Below, piece by piece: positions 6,627-13,279 of a stretch of 14,704 nt of DNA. This DNA is from Mucilaginibacter sp. (GTDB lineage Bacteria > Bacteroidota > Bacteroidia > Sphingobacteriales > Sphingobacteriaceae): contig JAICXZ010000014.1 of the NCBI GenBank assembly GCA_025934475.1, positions 1 to 14,704 on the forward strand. The letters are read 5' to 3'. Made by a program: the position numbers and the translations under genes. Within the stretch, counting starts at the first letter, position 1. The number at the start of each line of letters is the position of its first letter. The notes below the pieces were generated by a model. The model did not search any database. It saw only the letters and a list, made by a program, of their open reading frames with translations, and was not told the DNA's origin.

Positions 6627-6638
6627 GCATAGTGTTTG

Positions 6639-6729
6639 GTTGATTAAGTTGTTTTGGTTAAGTAGATGATTGAGTTTTTTATTTTAACTTATTCAACTTA
6701 ATCAACTCAATCCAACTTAATCAACTAAA
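6639..6729. repeat. Phased-word quasi-palindrome, step 9, upstream of the FAH-family gene
   Basis: Consecutive nonamers from 6639: GTTGATTAA, GTTGTTTTG, GTTAAGTAG on the left; TTAACTTAT, TCAACTTAA, TCAACTCAA from 6684 and TCAACTAAA at 6721 on the right. GTTGATTAAGTTG (6639-6651) is perfectly complementary to both CAACTTAATCAAC copies (6694-6706 and 6713-6725). It lies just upstream of the FAH-family promoter and could fold two alternative ways. Confidence 0.75.
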
Positions 6730-6734
6730 AGCGC

Positions 6735-6742
6735 TAGCTTTG
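6735..6742 (+). promoter_or_regulatory. -7 box of the FAH-family gene promoter
   Basis: TAGCTTTG matches TAnnTTTG exactly and ends 21 nt before the ATG at 6764, leaving a leader of about 15 nt. No TTTG is visible at -33; the upstream 20 nt belong to the right arm of the step-9 repeat. Confidence 0.5.
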
Positions 6743-6763
6743 ACCACCAATAATTAGCCAGCT

Positions 6764-7759
6764 ATGAAACTAGTCTCCTATAAAACAGAGGATAATGAAC
6801 ACCTGGGCGTATATGTCAACGGCCACATTTACAATCTGAATTCCTGCCACAAGCTGATCCCCAACAATATGAATGAATTTTTGTGGGGTGGCGACGAACT
6901 GATGGATCGTGCGATGCGGGTAAATGATGATATCGCGTCGGGCAAGATCGAAGCCAAAGAGGAGTTGTTTTTTGAGCTTTTGGCGCCTGTACCACACCCA
7001 ACTTCCTGCCGCGACGGTTATGCATTTCGTCAGCATGTGGCTACTGCTCGCCGTAACCGCAAGGTGCCCATGATACCTGAATTTGATCAATACCCAATAT
7101 TTTATTTCACTAATCATAATGCGATACAAGGCGTAGGTGAGATTGAGTGCATGCCTGATCATTTTCAGAAGCTGGATTTCGAGTTGGAAGTAGCGGTCGC
7201 TCTCAACAAAAAAGGCAGAAATATCAAAGCTTCTGAAGCTGATAAATATATCGCGGGCTATATGATCATGAACGATATGAGCGCGCGTACCCTGCAAATG
7301 GAAGAGATGATGCTCAATCTTGGCCCGGCAAAAGGGAAGGATTTTTCGACGGTAATAGGTCCATGGTTGGTGACGCCCGATGAACTGAAGCAATATAAAA
7401 TAGCGCCAAAGCCCGGCCATATCGGTAATGCCTATAACCTTAATATGAAATGCCGTGTGAACGGTATCGAAGTATCCAATGGCAGCATGGGCGATATGGA
7501 CTGGACCTTTGCCGAGATCATCGAGCGGTGCGCTTATGGTTGCGATGTGCTGCCGGGAGACATTATAGGTTCGGGAACTGTAGGAACTGGTTGCTTTTTG
7601 GAATTGAATGGTACAGGTTTATTAAACGACCCGAATTATAAACCTCAATGGCTGCAGCCGGGTGATCTGGTAGAGATGGAAGTAACAGGGCTCGGAGTAT
7701 TGAGCAATGTGATTAAAAAGGCGGATTCAGATTTTTCGATTCTCGCTCTGAAGAAATAA
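6764..7759 (+). CDS. Fumarylacetoacetate hydrolase family protein (probable fumarylacetoacetase)
   Basis: A 331-residue FAH-family enzyme, expected to cleave fumarylacetoacetate to fumarate and acetoacetate, the last step of the homogentisate pathway. Seen: catalytic region DGYAFRQHVATARRNR with His91, metal-ligand candidates in KLDFELEVAVAL (Glu140, Glu142) and MNDMSARTLQ (Asp171), then GPAKGKDFSTVIGPWLV (187-203) and the C-terminal GDIIGSGTVGTGC and LQPGDLVEMEVTGLG segments. It matches the short bacterial form (eukaryotic enzymes are about 420 residues). The FAH superfamily also includes hydratases and isomerases, but divergence from hmgA-hppD favours the tyrosine role. The ATG at 6764 has a -7 box 21 nt upstream. 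Specific activity is inferred from context. Confidence 0.88.
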   Translation: MKLVSYKTEDNEHLGVYVNGHIYNLNSCHKLIPNNMNEFLWGGDELMDRAMRVNDDIASGKIEAKEELFFELLAPVPHPTSCRDGYAFRQHVATARRNRKVPMIPEFDQYPIFYFTNHNAIQGVGEIECMPDHFQKLDFELEVAVALNKKGRNIKASEADKYIAGYMIMNDMSARTLQMEEMMLNLGPAKGKDFSTVIGPWLVTPDELKQYKIAPKPGHIGNAYNLNMKCRVNGIEVSNGSMGDMDWTFAEIIERCAYGCDVLPGDIIGSGTVGTGCFLELNGTGLLNDPNYKPQWLQPGDLVEMEVTGLGVLSNVIKKADSDFSILALKK

Positions 7760-7775
7760 TTAGTCGAAATGTTCT

Positions 7776-7886
7776 TGAACTATGATTCGAATGATTGATT
7801 GAAAGCTATGATTAATCAGTTTTAAGATCATAACGAAATAAAATAAAAATCATAGCCAGTCAAAAAATCAATTAAATCACAGTTCA
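7776..7886. repeat. Phased-word quasi-palindrome, step about 9, between FAH-family and flavin reductase genes
   Basis: ATGATT occurs at 7782, 7791 and 7808 in the left arm; AATCA occurs at 7848, 7866 and 7875 in the right arm. TGAACTATGATT (7776-7787) pairs with AATCACAGTTCA (7875-7886) at 11 of 12 positions, and GCTATGATT (7805-7813) pairs perfectly with AATCATAGC (7848-7856), so the arms nest around a 34-nt loop. This is the least regular of the step-9 elements. No promoter box was seen in the 145-bp gap, so the two genes may be cotranscribed. Confidence 0.6.
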
Positions 7887-7904
7887 GACGACATTAGTTG
7901 AAGA

Positions 7905-8792
7905 ATGCTGACACTAAACACATCGGATCTATCCCCCGTCGACCTCCAAAATTACCTGCAATACGCTATTGCACCCAGGCCTATTTGCTTTGCATCCACA
8001 ATAGATAAAAACGGCAATGTGAACCTGAGCCCATTCAGTTTTTTTAATATGTTCAGCACCAAGCCGCCGGTTTGTGTGTTTTCGCCGTCGCGGAGGGTGA
8101 GGGATAGCACAACGAAGCATACACTCGAAAATATTCATGAGGTACCTGAAGTGGTGATCAATATCGTAACCTACGATATGGTTCAGCAGATGTCATTGGC
8201 CAGCGTGGAGTACCCCAAAGGCATAAACGAATTCATTAAAGCAGGTTTTACCCCAATTGCCTCAGAAACAATCAGACCACCCCGTGTTGCTGAATCGCCG
8301 GTACAATTCGAATGTGTCGTCAATGATGTCATTTCATTGGGCACTGGTCCCGGTGCGGGAAACCTGGTTTTGGCCGAAATCAAATTAATGCACATCAACA
8401 AATCAATACTGGATGCCGATAACCGGATCGATCAGCAAAAGCTGGACCTGGTGGCAAGGCTCGGCGGTGATTGGTATGCCCGGGTAAATAGAGACAATTT
8501 ATTTAAAGTAACTAAGCCCAATCGCCATATTGGTATAGGGGTGGATGCCATCCCGTATGCAATCAGGAACTCTAAGATACTGACCGGAAATAATTTGGGC
8601 CAATTGGGTAATGTCACAGCTATCCCCACAGATGAAGAAATTGACGACTACGCACAGGTTCCAGAGATCAAAGAAATACTAGATGCGACCATTGGTGATA
8701 GTCAAACCCGTGAAACGCAGTTGCATTTGAAGGCAAAGCAATTGCTGGATGAGGATAGGGTGGATGAAGCATGGAAGATACTGTTGTTGTAG
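7905..8792 (+). CDS. Flavin reductase-like (FMN-binding split-barrel) family protein
   Basis: A 295-residue protein with a flavin reductase-like split-barrel domain at about 10-200: QYAIAPRPICFASTID (19-34), VNLSPFSFFNMFSTKPP (39-55) and SPSRRVRDSTTKHT (60-73), segments that in this family contact FMN phosphate and isoalloxazine. The C-terminal ~90 residues (NRHIGIGVDAIPYAIRNS onward) are an extension seen in Bacteroidota homologues, ending in a charged helical tail. It probably binds FMN and uses NAD(P)H, or serves as an oxidoreductase tied to aromatic catabolism; the link to tyrosine breakdown rests only on its position downstream of the FAH-family gene. The ATG at 7905 is the natural start. 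Confidence 0.82.
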   Translation: MLTLNTSDLSPVDLQNYLQYAIAPRPICFASTIDKNGNVNLSPFSFFNMFSTKPPVCVFSPSRRVRDSTTKHTLENIHEVPEVVINIVTYDMVQQMSLASVEYPKGINEFIKAGFTPIASETIRPPRVAESPVQFECVVNDVISLGTGPGAGNLVLAEIKLMHINKSILDADNRIDQQKLDLVARLGGDWYARVNRDNLFKVTKPNRHIGIGVDAIPYAIRNSKILTGNNLGQLGNVTAIPTDEEIDDYAQVPEIKEILDATIGDSQTRETQLHLKAKQLLDEDRVDEAWKILLL

Positions 8793-8876
8793 AGCGCGAT
8801 ATTTTGCATTTCCTACAGGGATGTTTAGATTTTACCGAAAACGCTGTTTTGCCTGATTTTCTTATCTTTCTAAGAA

Positions 8877-9062
8877 ATGAAATTTTTTGAAAAATATCCT
8901 CAGTTGAAAGAACAGGAATTTTTAACCAAAATTCTAGCTGATACTGTGTTCTCTACGATGGCTTTGGAAGATCAGGTCGTTGAGATGAAAAAAGTGAAGA
9001 AGATTATTCAGACGACTCTTGAAGAGGAGAAGCTAAAAGGTCTTCAATTCTTTGGCAGTTAA
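8877..9062 (+). CDS. Small hypothetical protein, 61 residues
   Basis: I do not recognise this protein. It starts MKFFEKYPQLKEQEFLTKIL, is charged and predicted mostly helical (ALEDQVVEMKKVKKIIQ, then TTLEEEKLKG), and has no signal or membrane segment. The ATG at 8877 follows an AT-rich leader with a weak TATCTTTC box at 8863-8870. Its last 30 bp overlap the end of the Fic gene on the other strand (9033-9062), so the two genes converge and share their 3' ends. It could be a genuine small protein or a chance frame; the leader and the amino acid composition favour a real gene. Confidence 0.5.
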   Translation: MKFFEKYPQLKEQEFLTKILADTVFSTMALEDQVVEMKKVKKIIQTTLEEEKLKGLQFFGS

Positions 9063-9614
9063 ATCAATTAGCTTGCTAAAATTTCCTGCATCGGCAGATT
9101 GCATTGCATCAATGTAGACTTTTCTTGCCTCGCCTTCTCTTTGATATAGTTGCAAGGGGCTAAATCCAAATTTAAGCGCTAAAAGGTTCATTAACATACG
9201 TCCGGTGCGTCCGTTGCCATTATTAAACGGATTTATTCTAATGAATTCATAATGTGCGTAAACAAGGGTGTCCAATTTAGTTTTGGCATCATTGGCGGTA
9301 TTAATCTTGTAATTGAGATTATCTACGAACTGATACATCAGTTGTAGAATCTGAGCTGGTTTTGGCGGCTCCAGTTTACCAACGGTTACATCACAAGTGC
9401 GCCATTTGCCAGCCCATTCGTAGAGTTCGGAAAACGCAATCCTATGAATTTCAAGGATGAGGTTTGTTGAGATGGCAATATCCGTGTCTAACTGAAAAAT
9501 GTATAATTCGGCAAGAGCAATTCCCTTAGCCTCTTTTTCATTTATCGTGTTTTTATCCGTGAGGCCAAGCAAATTGTCATCAGAAGATGGTGTCCAATTG
9601 GTTTGATTATCCAT
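9033..9614 (-). CDS. Fic/DOC family protein with Asn in place of the catalytic His
   Basis: A 193-residue Fic-fold protein; canonical members transfer AMP (or other nucleotide groups) onto target hydroxyls. I start it at the ATG at 9614-9612; an in-frame TTG lies just before. Seen: ELYEWAGKWRTCDVTVGK (about 63-80), the flap LEPPKPAQI (81-89), and the core motif, which reads INPFNNGNGRTGR at about 127-139. The consensus is HPFxxGNGRxxR, so the base that activates the target hydroxyl (His) is Asn (codon AAT), while the GNGR anion hole is intact. No clear (S/T)xxxE(G/N) inhibitory motif was found. It starts 16 bp after the LytTR regulator stop on the same strand. AMPylation may be lost or altered; another activity is possible. 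Confidence 0.85.
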   Translation of the reverse strand: MDNQTNWTPSSDDNLLGLTDKNTINEKEAKGIALAELYIFQLDTDIAISTNLILEIHRIAFSELYEWAGKWRTCDVTVGKLEPPKPAQILQLMYQFVDNLNYKINTANDAKTKLDTLVYAHYEFIRINPFNNGNGRTGRMLMNLLALKFGFSPLQLYQREGEARKVYIDAMQSADAGNFSKLIDLTAKELKTF

Positions 9615-9630
9615 CAATCGAATGTACTAG

Positions 9631-10380
9631 TTATATTCCCAGCACCTGCTTCAGCTTCACATAACCCGTTTTACTCACCGGTATTTTAGCACCCGATTTG
9701 AGGATTGCGATATGGGCATCCTTTTCATAAGGATCTATGCGTGTAATATTTTGAATCTTGATGATATAGGAGCGGTGCACCCTGACGAACTGCGATGGAT
9801 CAAGCGTTTGTTCGAAAAAGCTCATCGTTTTGTTCTTCAGGAAAGAGCCTTCGGAGGTATGTACGCTTACATAGTCATCATCAGCTTCCAGGTATTCAAC
9901 ATCGCTTACGGGGATGATCTTGACTTTGGTGCCCGTTTTCACCACAATGCGTTCATGTTGCGATGGTGACTGAGCAACAGCTTCCAGCAAGTTTTCAGTG
10001 TGCTGTTTTACCGTTTGAGGCGCGGGAGCCTGTGACAGAAATTTCTCAATTGCTTTGTCAAAGCGCTCACGTGTAAAGGGCTTCAATAAGTAATCTATTG
10101 CGTGCGCCTCGAATGCTTTGATAGCATATTCGTCGAAAGCTGTTGTAAATATTACAGACGGCGGATTTTCTACCAGCTCGAGCATCTCGAAACCGTTTAT
10201 CTTAGGCATCTGCACATCCAGGAATATCAGATCAGGGTTGTGCTGTTGGATTGCTTTCAGGCCCTCGAAGCCATCACCACATTCCCCAAGTACTTCTATC
10301 TGATCCTTAAAACTCTGTAAATATTCCAATACAACCATGCGGGCCAGGGGCTCGTCGTCAATTACTAGTGCACGCTTCAT
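9631..10380 (-). CDS. LytTR-family response regulator
   Basis: A 249-residue two-domain regulator. Receiver domain at about 1-118: acidic pair Asp8/Asp9, phosphoacceptor Asp55 (LIFLDVQMP), Thr79-Thr80 and Lys100. LytTR DNA-binding domain at about 144-247, with VEYLEADDDYVSVHT, FVRVHRSYIIKIQNI and the C-terminal IPVSKTGYVKLKQVL. Such regulators bind two direct repeats about two helical turns apart. The ATG overlaps the kinase stop by 4 bp, so translation is coupled and the two form a pair. Candidate target sites lie at 12698-12728 and 13280-13310. Confidence 0.95.
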   Translation of the reverse strand: MKRALVIDDEPLARMVVLEYLQSFKDQIEVLGECGDGFEGLKAIQQHNPDLIFLDVQMPKINGFEMLELVENPPSVIFTTAFDEYAIKAFEAHAIDYLLKPFTRERFDKAIEKFLSQAPAPQTVKQHTENLLEAVAQSPSQHERIVVKTGTKVKIIPVSDVEYLEADDDYVSVHTSEGSFLKNKTMSFFEQTLDPSQFVRVHRSYIIKIQNITRIDPYEKDAHIAILKSGAKIPVSKTGYVKLKQVLGI

Positions 10381-11411
10381 ACTTGCGGTATTTTAATAAT
10401 GGTTGTAAAGATATTATCATCTGCGTAAGTTTCAATCAAATCTGTACGCGCAAATAATAAATAAAGTCGGCGCTGCACACCGCTTAGTCCAAAGCCGGTG
10501 CCCTTCCGTGGCCTGGCGGTTTTAGGGTCGTAAGGGTTTTGTACCGTCATGGTCAGATAGTTATCGTCCATTTCGGCACGGATACTTACAGTTACGCTTT
10601 CAGTAGTATCATACAAACCAAACTTGATCGCATTTTCCACAATGGGCTGCAGTATCATCGGAGGCATCGTAGCCGTATCAGAACTCTTGTCGCAGCTGAT
10701 CTCTGTTTTGAGGCGATGGCCAAAACGAACTTTCTCAATATCGAGGTAAAGCTGCAGGTGCGCCAGTTCATCAGGTAGGGTAACCTGCTGCTGATCATCT
10801 TTTTTTAGCGTTCCACGCAGGAAATCGGATAACTGGTGGATCATCTTCCGGGCCTCATCCGGTTTAAATCCAATCAATGCATTAATTGAGTTTAAACTGT
10901 TAAACAGGAAGTGTGGCTGCAACTGCTGACGCAGGTTGTAAAGTTCAGCGTCGCGTGCGAGCTTTTCGGCTTCTGCCTTGCGTTTTTCGTTTTCTTTCTG
11001 ATCCAGCTGCGAGTACCAGATCATGCTGATCAGTGCCATCCAACCAATGGCCAGGTAATTGGTACAGAAGCGAATGGTGACCGATTGTGCCAGGAAATTG
11101 GAATATATCTGGTTGTTGACCACATAAGGCAATATCCATCGGGCGCCAAAAGTACTGGCAGCGGTAAGCGCCAGCGTCCAGAAAAACAGGTTGATATAAC
11201 TTCCTTTACCCGGCTGATAATACCTTAGGTTATTATTGATCAGCCAGCAGGCAGCACCTAGCAATATGGTACAAATGGCGCCATCTGATAAAGCTATATA
11301 CCAGGTGAACCCGAAGCTGTGGACCAGGTAAGTGATGATCGCAGCCCAGATAACGCCGCCGGAAATAAAGGCGACACGGATTTTGGAGAAGGTATTTGCC
11401 AGGTTAGCCAA
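10377..11411 (-). CDS. LytS-type sensor histidine kinase (His_kinase family), TTG start
   Basis: A 344-residue membrane kinase. Four hydrophobic segments at about 13-32, 38-58, 74-93 and 115-133 anchor it with almost no extracellular sensor domain. A charged coil (138-160) leads to the His_kinase box QLQPHFLFNSLNSINALI with phosphoacceptor His167, then the HATPase part with N-box PIVENAIKFG (256-265), a degenerate D-box VQNPYD (normal for the family) and GTGFGLSGVQRRL (305-317). No ATG is available before the first helix. The TTG at 11411-11409 is preceded by AGGA at a usual distance and an in-frame TAG just upstream. It sits 12 bp after the DUF4288 gene and overlaps the regulator by 4 bp. 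The minimal sensor part suggests it senses through a partner, plausibly the LiaF-like protein. Confidence 0.93.
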   Translation of the reverse strand: MANLANTFSKIRVAFISGGVIWAAIITYLVHSFGFTWYIALSDGAICTILLGAACWLINNNLRYYQPGKGSYINLFFWTLALTAASTFGARWILPYVVNNQIYSNFLAQSVTIRFCTNYLAIGWMALISMIWYSQLDQKENEKRKAEAEKLARDAELYNLRQQLQPHFLFNSLNSINALIGFKPDEARKMIHQLSDFLRGTLKKDDQQQVTLPDELAHLQLYLDIEKVRFGHRLKTEISCDKSSDTATMPPMILQPIVENAIKFGLYDTTESVTVSIRAEMDDNYLTMTVQNPYDPKTARPRKGTGFGLSGVQRRLYLLFARTDLIETYADDNIFTTIIKIPQV

Positions 11412-11423
11412 AATAGTTTCCTA

Positions 11424-11759
11424 TCAGATTTTTACACTTAATAATGATGATCTATGATGTGCCCAGGCCTCGTACAGGTCGGCGTCGGGGGCTTCGTGAA
11501 TCTGGTAATAGAGCTCGGCGCCGTCCCGCAATTCGCTGATTGGGTTTAGCTCGGCCACATCGATAAACTGCCATTGCACGGTTTCGCTCTGGTTATTTTT
11601 AAAGCTCTCCTGGTTGGTTTGTCCCAGGCTGTATGCTTTTTCAAATGCCTCGTACTCGCTTTCGGCGCTGATCAGTCGCAGTTGCTCATCAAACTGCGCA
11701 TGATGGTTGCCATCACCACTTACGATCCTGAACACGATTTTTGCTACATACCAGTTCAT
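11424..11759 (-). CDS. DUF4288 domain protein
   Basis: A 111-residue soluble protein matching the DUF4288 pattern: N-terminal WYVAKIVFRI, an acidic middle with SAESEYEAFEKAYSLGQ, then VQWQFIDVAELNPI and a C-terminal AELYYQIHEAPDADLYEAW. No catalytic residues are apparent, and the function is unknown in general. It lies between the LiaF-like and kinase genes with gaps of 11 and 12 bp, so it is expressed with the two-component system and may modulate it; that role is inferred from context only. Confidence 0.8.
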   Translation of the reverse strand: MNWYVAKIVFRIVSGDGNHHAQFDEQLRLISAESEYEAFEKAYSLGQTNQESFKNNQSETVQWQFIDVAELNPISELRDGAELYYQIHEAPDADLYEAWAHHRSSLLSVKI

Positions 11760-11770
11760 GTTTTTTGAAT

Positions 11771-12610
11771 TTAGAACGTGCGTATTTCAATACCTGCGAA
11801 GATGGATACGCCTTCGAGAACCAGTATTTTGTTGTTATCGCCCGAGCCGGTTACCCGCATTCGTTTGTCGTCAACTCCGGCAAATACCGCCGAAAGATTT
11901 GAAATTACCTGCCAGTGCGGTGGAACAATGATCTTAGTGCCGCCAAATACCTGGGTTATATCAATAACAACACGTCCGTTTATATCAGCCTGGGTAAGGT
12001 CGATCTCGGCGCCGCCGAAAACAGCGGTTACATCACCACCCCTGAAGTTCTTCGACAGAATGGTCTTTTTTGCGCCTCCAAAAATGGATGTGCAATCAAT
12101 AAAATCGTCCGTTGTAAAACGCCCGCCTACTGGTGGAACCGGTGGAATATTCGGAGCATTAGGATCAGTTGGCGTTGGTTGGTCTACAGACGTATGATAG
12201 CGCCAATCCCATTTTTTCTCCCATTCCCGGGCGTACTTTTCGCGGTGGGTTGAGGATTGATTGCGTCTCATGATTATCCAGATACCTATCATAATGATGA
12301 TAACCGGCCCCATAAAGTTGCCGAGATGTAAACCAGGTATAGCCTCATTAAGCATCCCGAACAGGCCTATGAATATTAAGATGAACCAAATGGGCTTTTG
12401 AAAATTGTGTCGTGCCCCTGCCCATATGCCCCAAAGCAAAACCCAGGTGGGCCAGCTCCAGATCCAGTCGAGTATAAAAAAGTAGTCGAGTTGCCTGAAT
12501 AGCAAAACGCAACCAATTAACAACAGGATCATCCCCGCAACTGCCTTACCACTACTTTTCGGAGCCCGCTGATAATTTATATCTTTTGTATCTTTTATAT
12601 CGTCGCTCAT
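11771..12610 (-). CDS. LiaF-like membrane protein (four TM helices plus C-terminal LiaF domain)
   Basis: A 279-residue protein. After a short polar N-terminus come four membrane segments (about 23-39, 44-62, 73-88 and 99-114) of the LiaI/LiaF-like type, with a conserved NFQKPIWFILIFIG stretch. A charged and Pro-rich linker (120-165) leads to a beta-rich C-terminal domain (about 168-279) with repeated VFGG/FAG turns (SIFGGAK, AVFGGAE, QVFGGTK, AVFAGVD, SIFAGIE), typical of LiaF/cell wall-active antibiotic response proteins. LiaF proteins restrain a cognate kinase until the envelope is stressed. It is first in a four-gene cassette with DUF4288, LytS kinase and LytTR regulator. The promoter and repeat pair upstream suggest autoregulation. 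Confidence 0.88.
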   Translation of the reverse strand: MSDDIKDTKDINYQRAPKSSGKAVAGMILLLIGCVLLFRQLDYFFILDWIWSWPTWVLLWGIWAGARHNFQKPIWFILIFIGLFGMLNEAIPGLHLGNFMGPVIIIMIGIWIIMRRNQSSTHREKYAREWEKKWDWRYHTSVDQPTPTDPNAPNIPPVPPVGGRFTTDDFIDCTSIFGGAKKTILSKNFRGGDVTAVFGGAEIDLTQADINGRVVIDITQVFGGTKIIVPPHWQVISNLSAVFAGVDDKRMRVTGSGDNNKILVLEGVSIFAGIEIRTF

Positions 12611-12639
12611 TGTCTTCTATATCAAAATTAAATCTTAAT

Positions 12640-12675
12640 CAAAACTAAGGTAATATTAAAGGCGAACCTATCAAA
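12640..12675 (-). promoter_or_regulatory. Promoter of the LiaF-like/LytTR cassette
   Basis: On the minus strand TAGTTTTG (12647-12640) fits TAnnTTTG, with TTTG at 12675-12672 upstream (24-nt gap, slightly long). A second box, TAATTTTG (12630-12623), is closer to the ATG. I favour the first because its position relative to the conserved upstream repeats is identical in the paralogous promoter at 13222. Confidence 0.6.
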
Positions 12676-12697
12676 TATTGGTGATATTATGCAAGAA

Positions 12698-12728
12698 GTC
12701 GGTAAGGGCGTAATATTTGTCGGTGAAA
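12698..12728. promoter_or_regulatory. Direct-repeat operator, candidate LytTR site upstream of liaF-like
   Basis: GTCGGTAAGG (12698-12707) and GTCGGTGAAA (12719-12728) start exactly 21 bp apart, two helical turns, as expected for a LytTR dimer. They lie 58 bp upstream of the -7 box. The core TCGGTAAGG resembles the AgrA half-site ACAGTTAAG in several positions. Conservation with the second promoter supports function; binding is inferred. Confidence 0.6.
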
Positions 12729-12792
12729 ATATAACCGTGGTTTTTATCGAAATCGCGCCTGGGGAAGGATTTGAATAAGAATAGTGCTGATA

Positions 12793-12822
12793 AAATAAAA
12801 AAGGGGATGCTCAACATCCCCT
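12793..12822 (-). terminator. Intrinsic terminator of the LiaI/LiaF-like small gene
   Basis: On the minus strand AGGGGATG (12822-12815), a 5-nt loop and CATCCCCT (12809-12802) form a perfect 8-bp stem followed by a T-rich tract (12802-12793). It lies 26 bp after the stop of the 12848-13198 gene, so the small gene and the LiaF-like cassette are separate transcripts. Confidence 0.9.
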
Positions 12823-12847
12823 GGTATTATATTACGAAGTAACACTT

Positions 12848-13198
12848 TTATCTTTCAGTAACCTGTTTGTGGCTGTTCCTCATGATGATATAAATGCCGG
12901 CAATAATTATTGCTGATGGCCAGATATAATCGCCAACATCTATGCCGGGAAGGACGTCGTCGGCAAGGAAGGCTCCGCCGATAAGCATTAGGATAAACCA
13001 GCTTAAGTTTTGGAAGTTGTGTTTTATGCCGATATATAAGCCAAGCGCAATCATGAACATTGGCCAGCTGAAGACCCAATCGGGTACCAAAACAAAGTCG
13101 AGCTGGTCTACCAGCAATAAACAGCCGAATATGAAGATAATGGCACCGGCTATTACCCGGCCGTTGTGACGATTTTGGTTTTCTATAATAGTTTTCAT
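12848..13198 (-). CDS. Small LiaI/LiaF-like four-helix membrane protein, paralogue of the LiaF N-terminal half
   Basis: A 116-residue membrane protein with four hydrophobic segments (about 13-30, 37-56, 66-80 and 90-106). It parallels the N-terminal half of the LiaF-like protein closely: GRVIAGAIIFIFGCLLLVDQLDF against GKAVAGMILLLIGCVLLFRQLDY, WVFSWPMFMIALGLYIGIKHNFQNLSWFIL against the matching segment, and IIIAGIYIIMR against IIIMIGIWIIMR. It stops before the C-terminal beta domain, so it resembles LiaI more than LiaF. Its promoter region is homologous to that of the LiaF-like cassette, and it has its own terminator. This implies a local duplication with retained co-regulation. A role as a membrane partner or competitor of the LiaF-like protein is inferred. 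Confidence 0.85.
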   Translation of the reverse strand: MKTIIENQNRHNGRVIAGAIIFIFGCLLLVDQLDFVLVPDWVFSWPMFMIALGLYIGIKHNFQNLSWFILMLIGGAFLADDVLPGIDVGDYIWPSAIIIAGIYIIMRNSHKQVTER

Positions 13199-13221
13199 CG
13201 TTTTAAGTTTTAATTCTTACC

Positions 13222-13253
13222 CAAAACTATAGCGATATTATAGGTGCGACAAT
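13222..13253 (-). promoter_or_regulatory. Promoter of the small LiaI-like gene
   Basis: On the minus strand TAGTTTTG (13229-13222) is identical to the cassette -7 box, with TTG at 13252-13250 upstream (20-nt gap, a good -33 position). The expected start is about 17 nt before the ATG. Confidence 0.65.
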
Positions 13254-13279
13254 GGAATATTGGCGATGTGTTTGAAGAT

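Larger units (their letters stand above)
6301..6763. other. 463-bp divergent control region between hmgA and the FAH-family gene
   Basis: This non-coding interval separates two divergent tyrosine-catabolism genes. In order it contains a step-8 quasi-palindrome with perfect 24-bp arms (6319-6471), a GC-richer block that holds a 36-codon minus-strand reading frame and nested hairpins (6478-6588), a minus-strand -7 box TAACTTTG (6603-6596), a step-9 quasi-palindrome (6639-6729), and a plus-strand -7 box TAGCTTTG (6735-6742) just before the FAH-family start. All are listed separately. Confidence 0.7.

Noticed and set aside
6770..7420. 216-codon minus-strand frame inside the FAH-family gene
   Set aside because: It is antisense to a clearly coding, conserved enzyme, and its translation resembles no family.
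12623..12630. TAATTTTG as the main cassette -7 box
   Set aside because: It fits the consensus but leaves only about 6 nt of leader and is not at the conserved distance from the repeats; the box at 12640-12647 is preferred.
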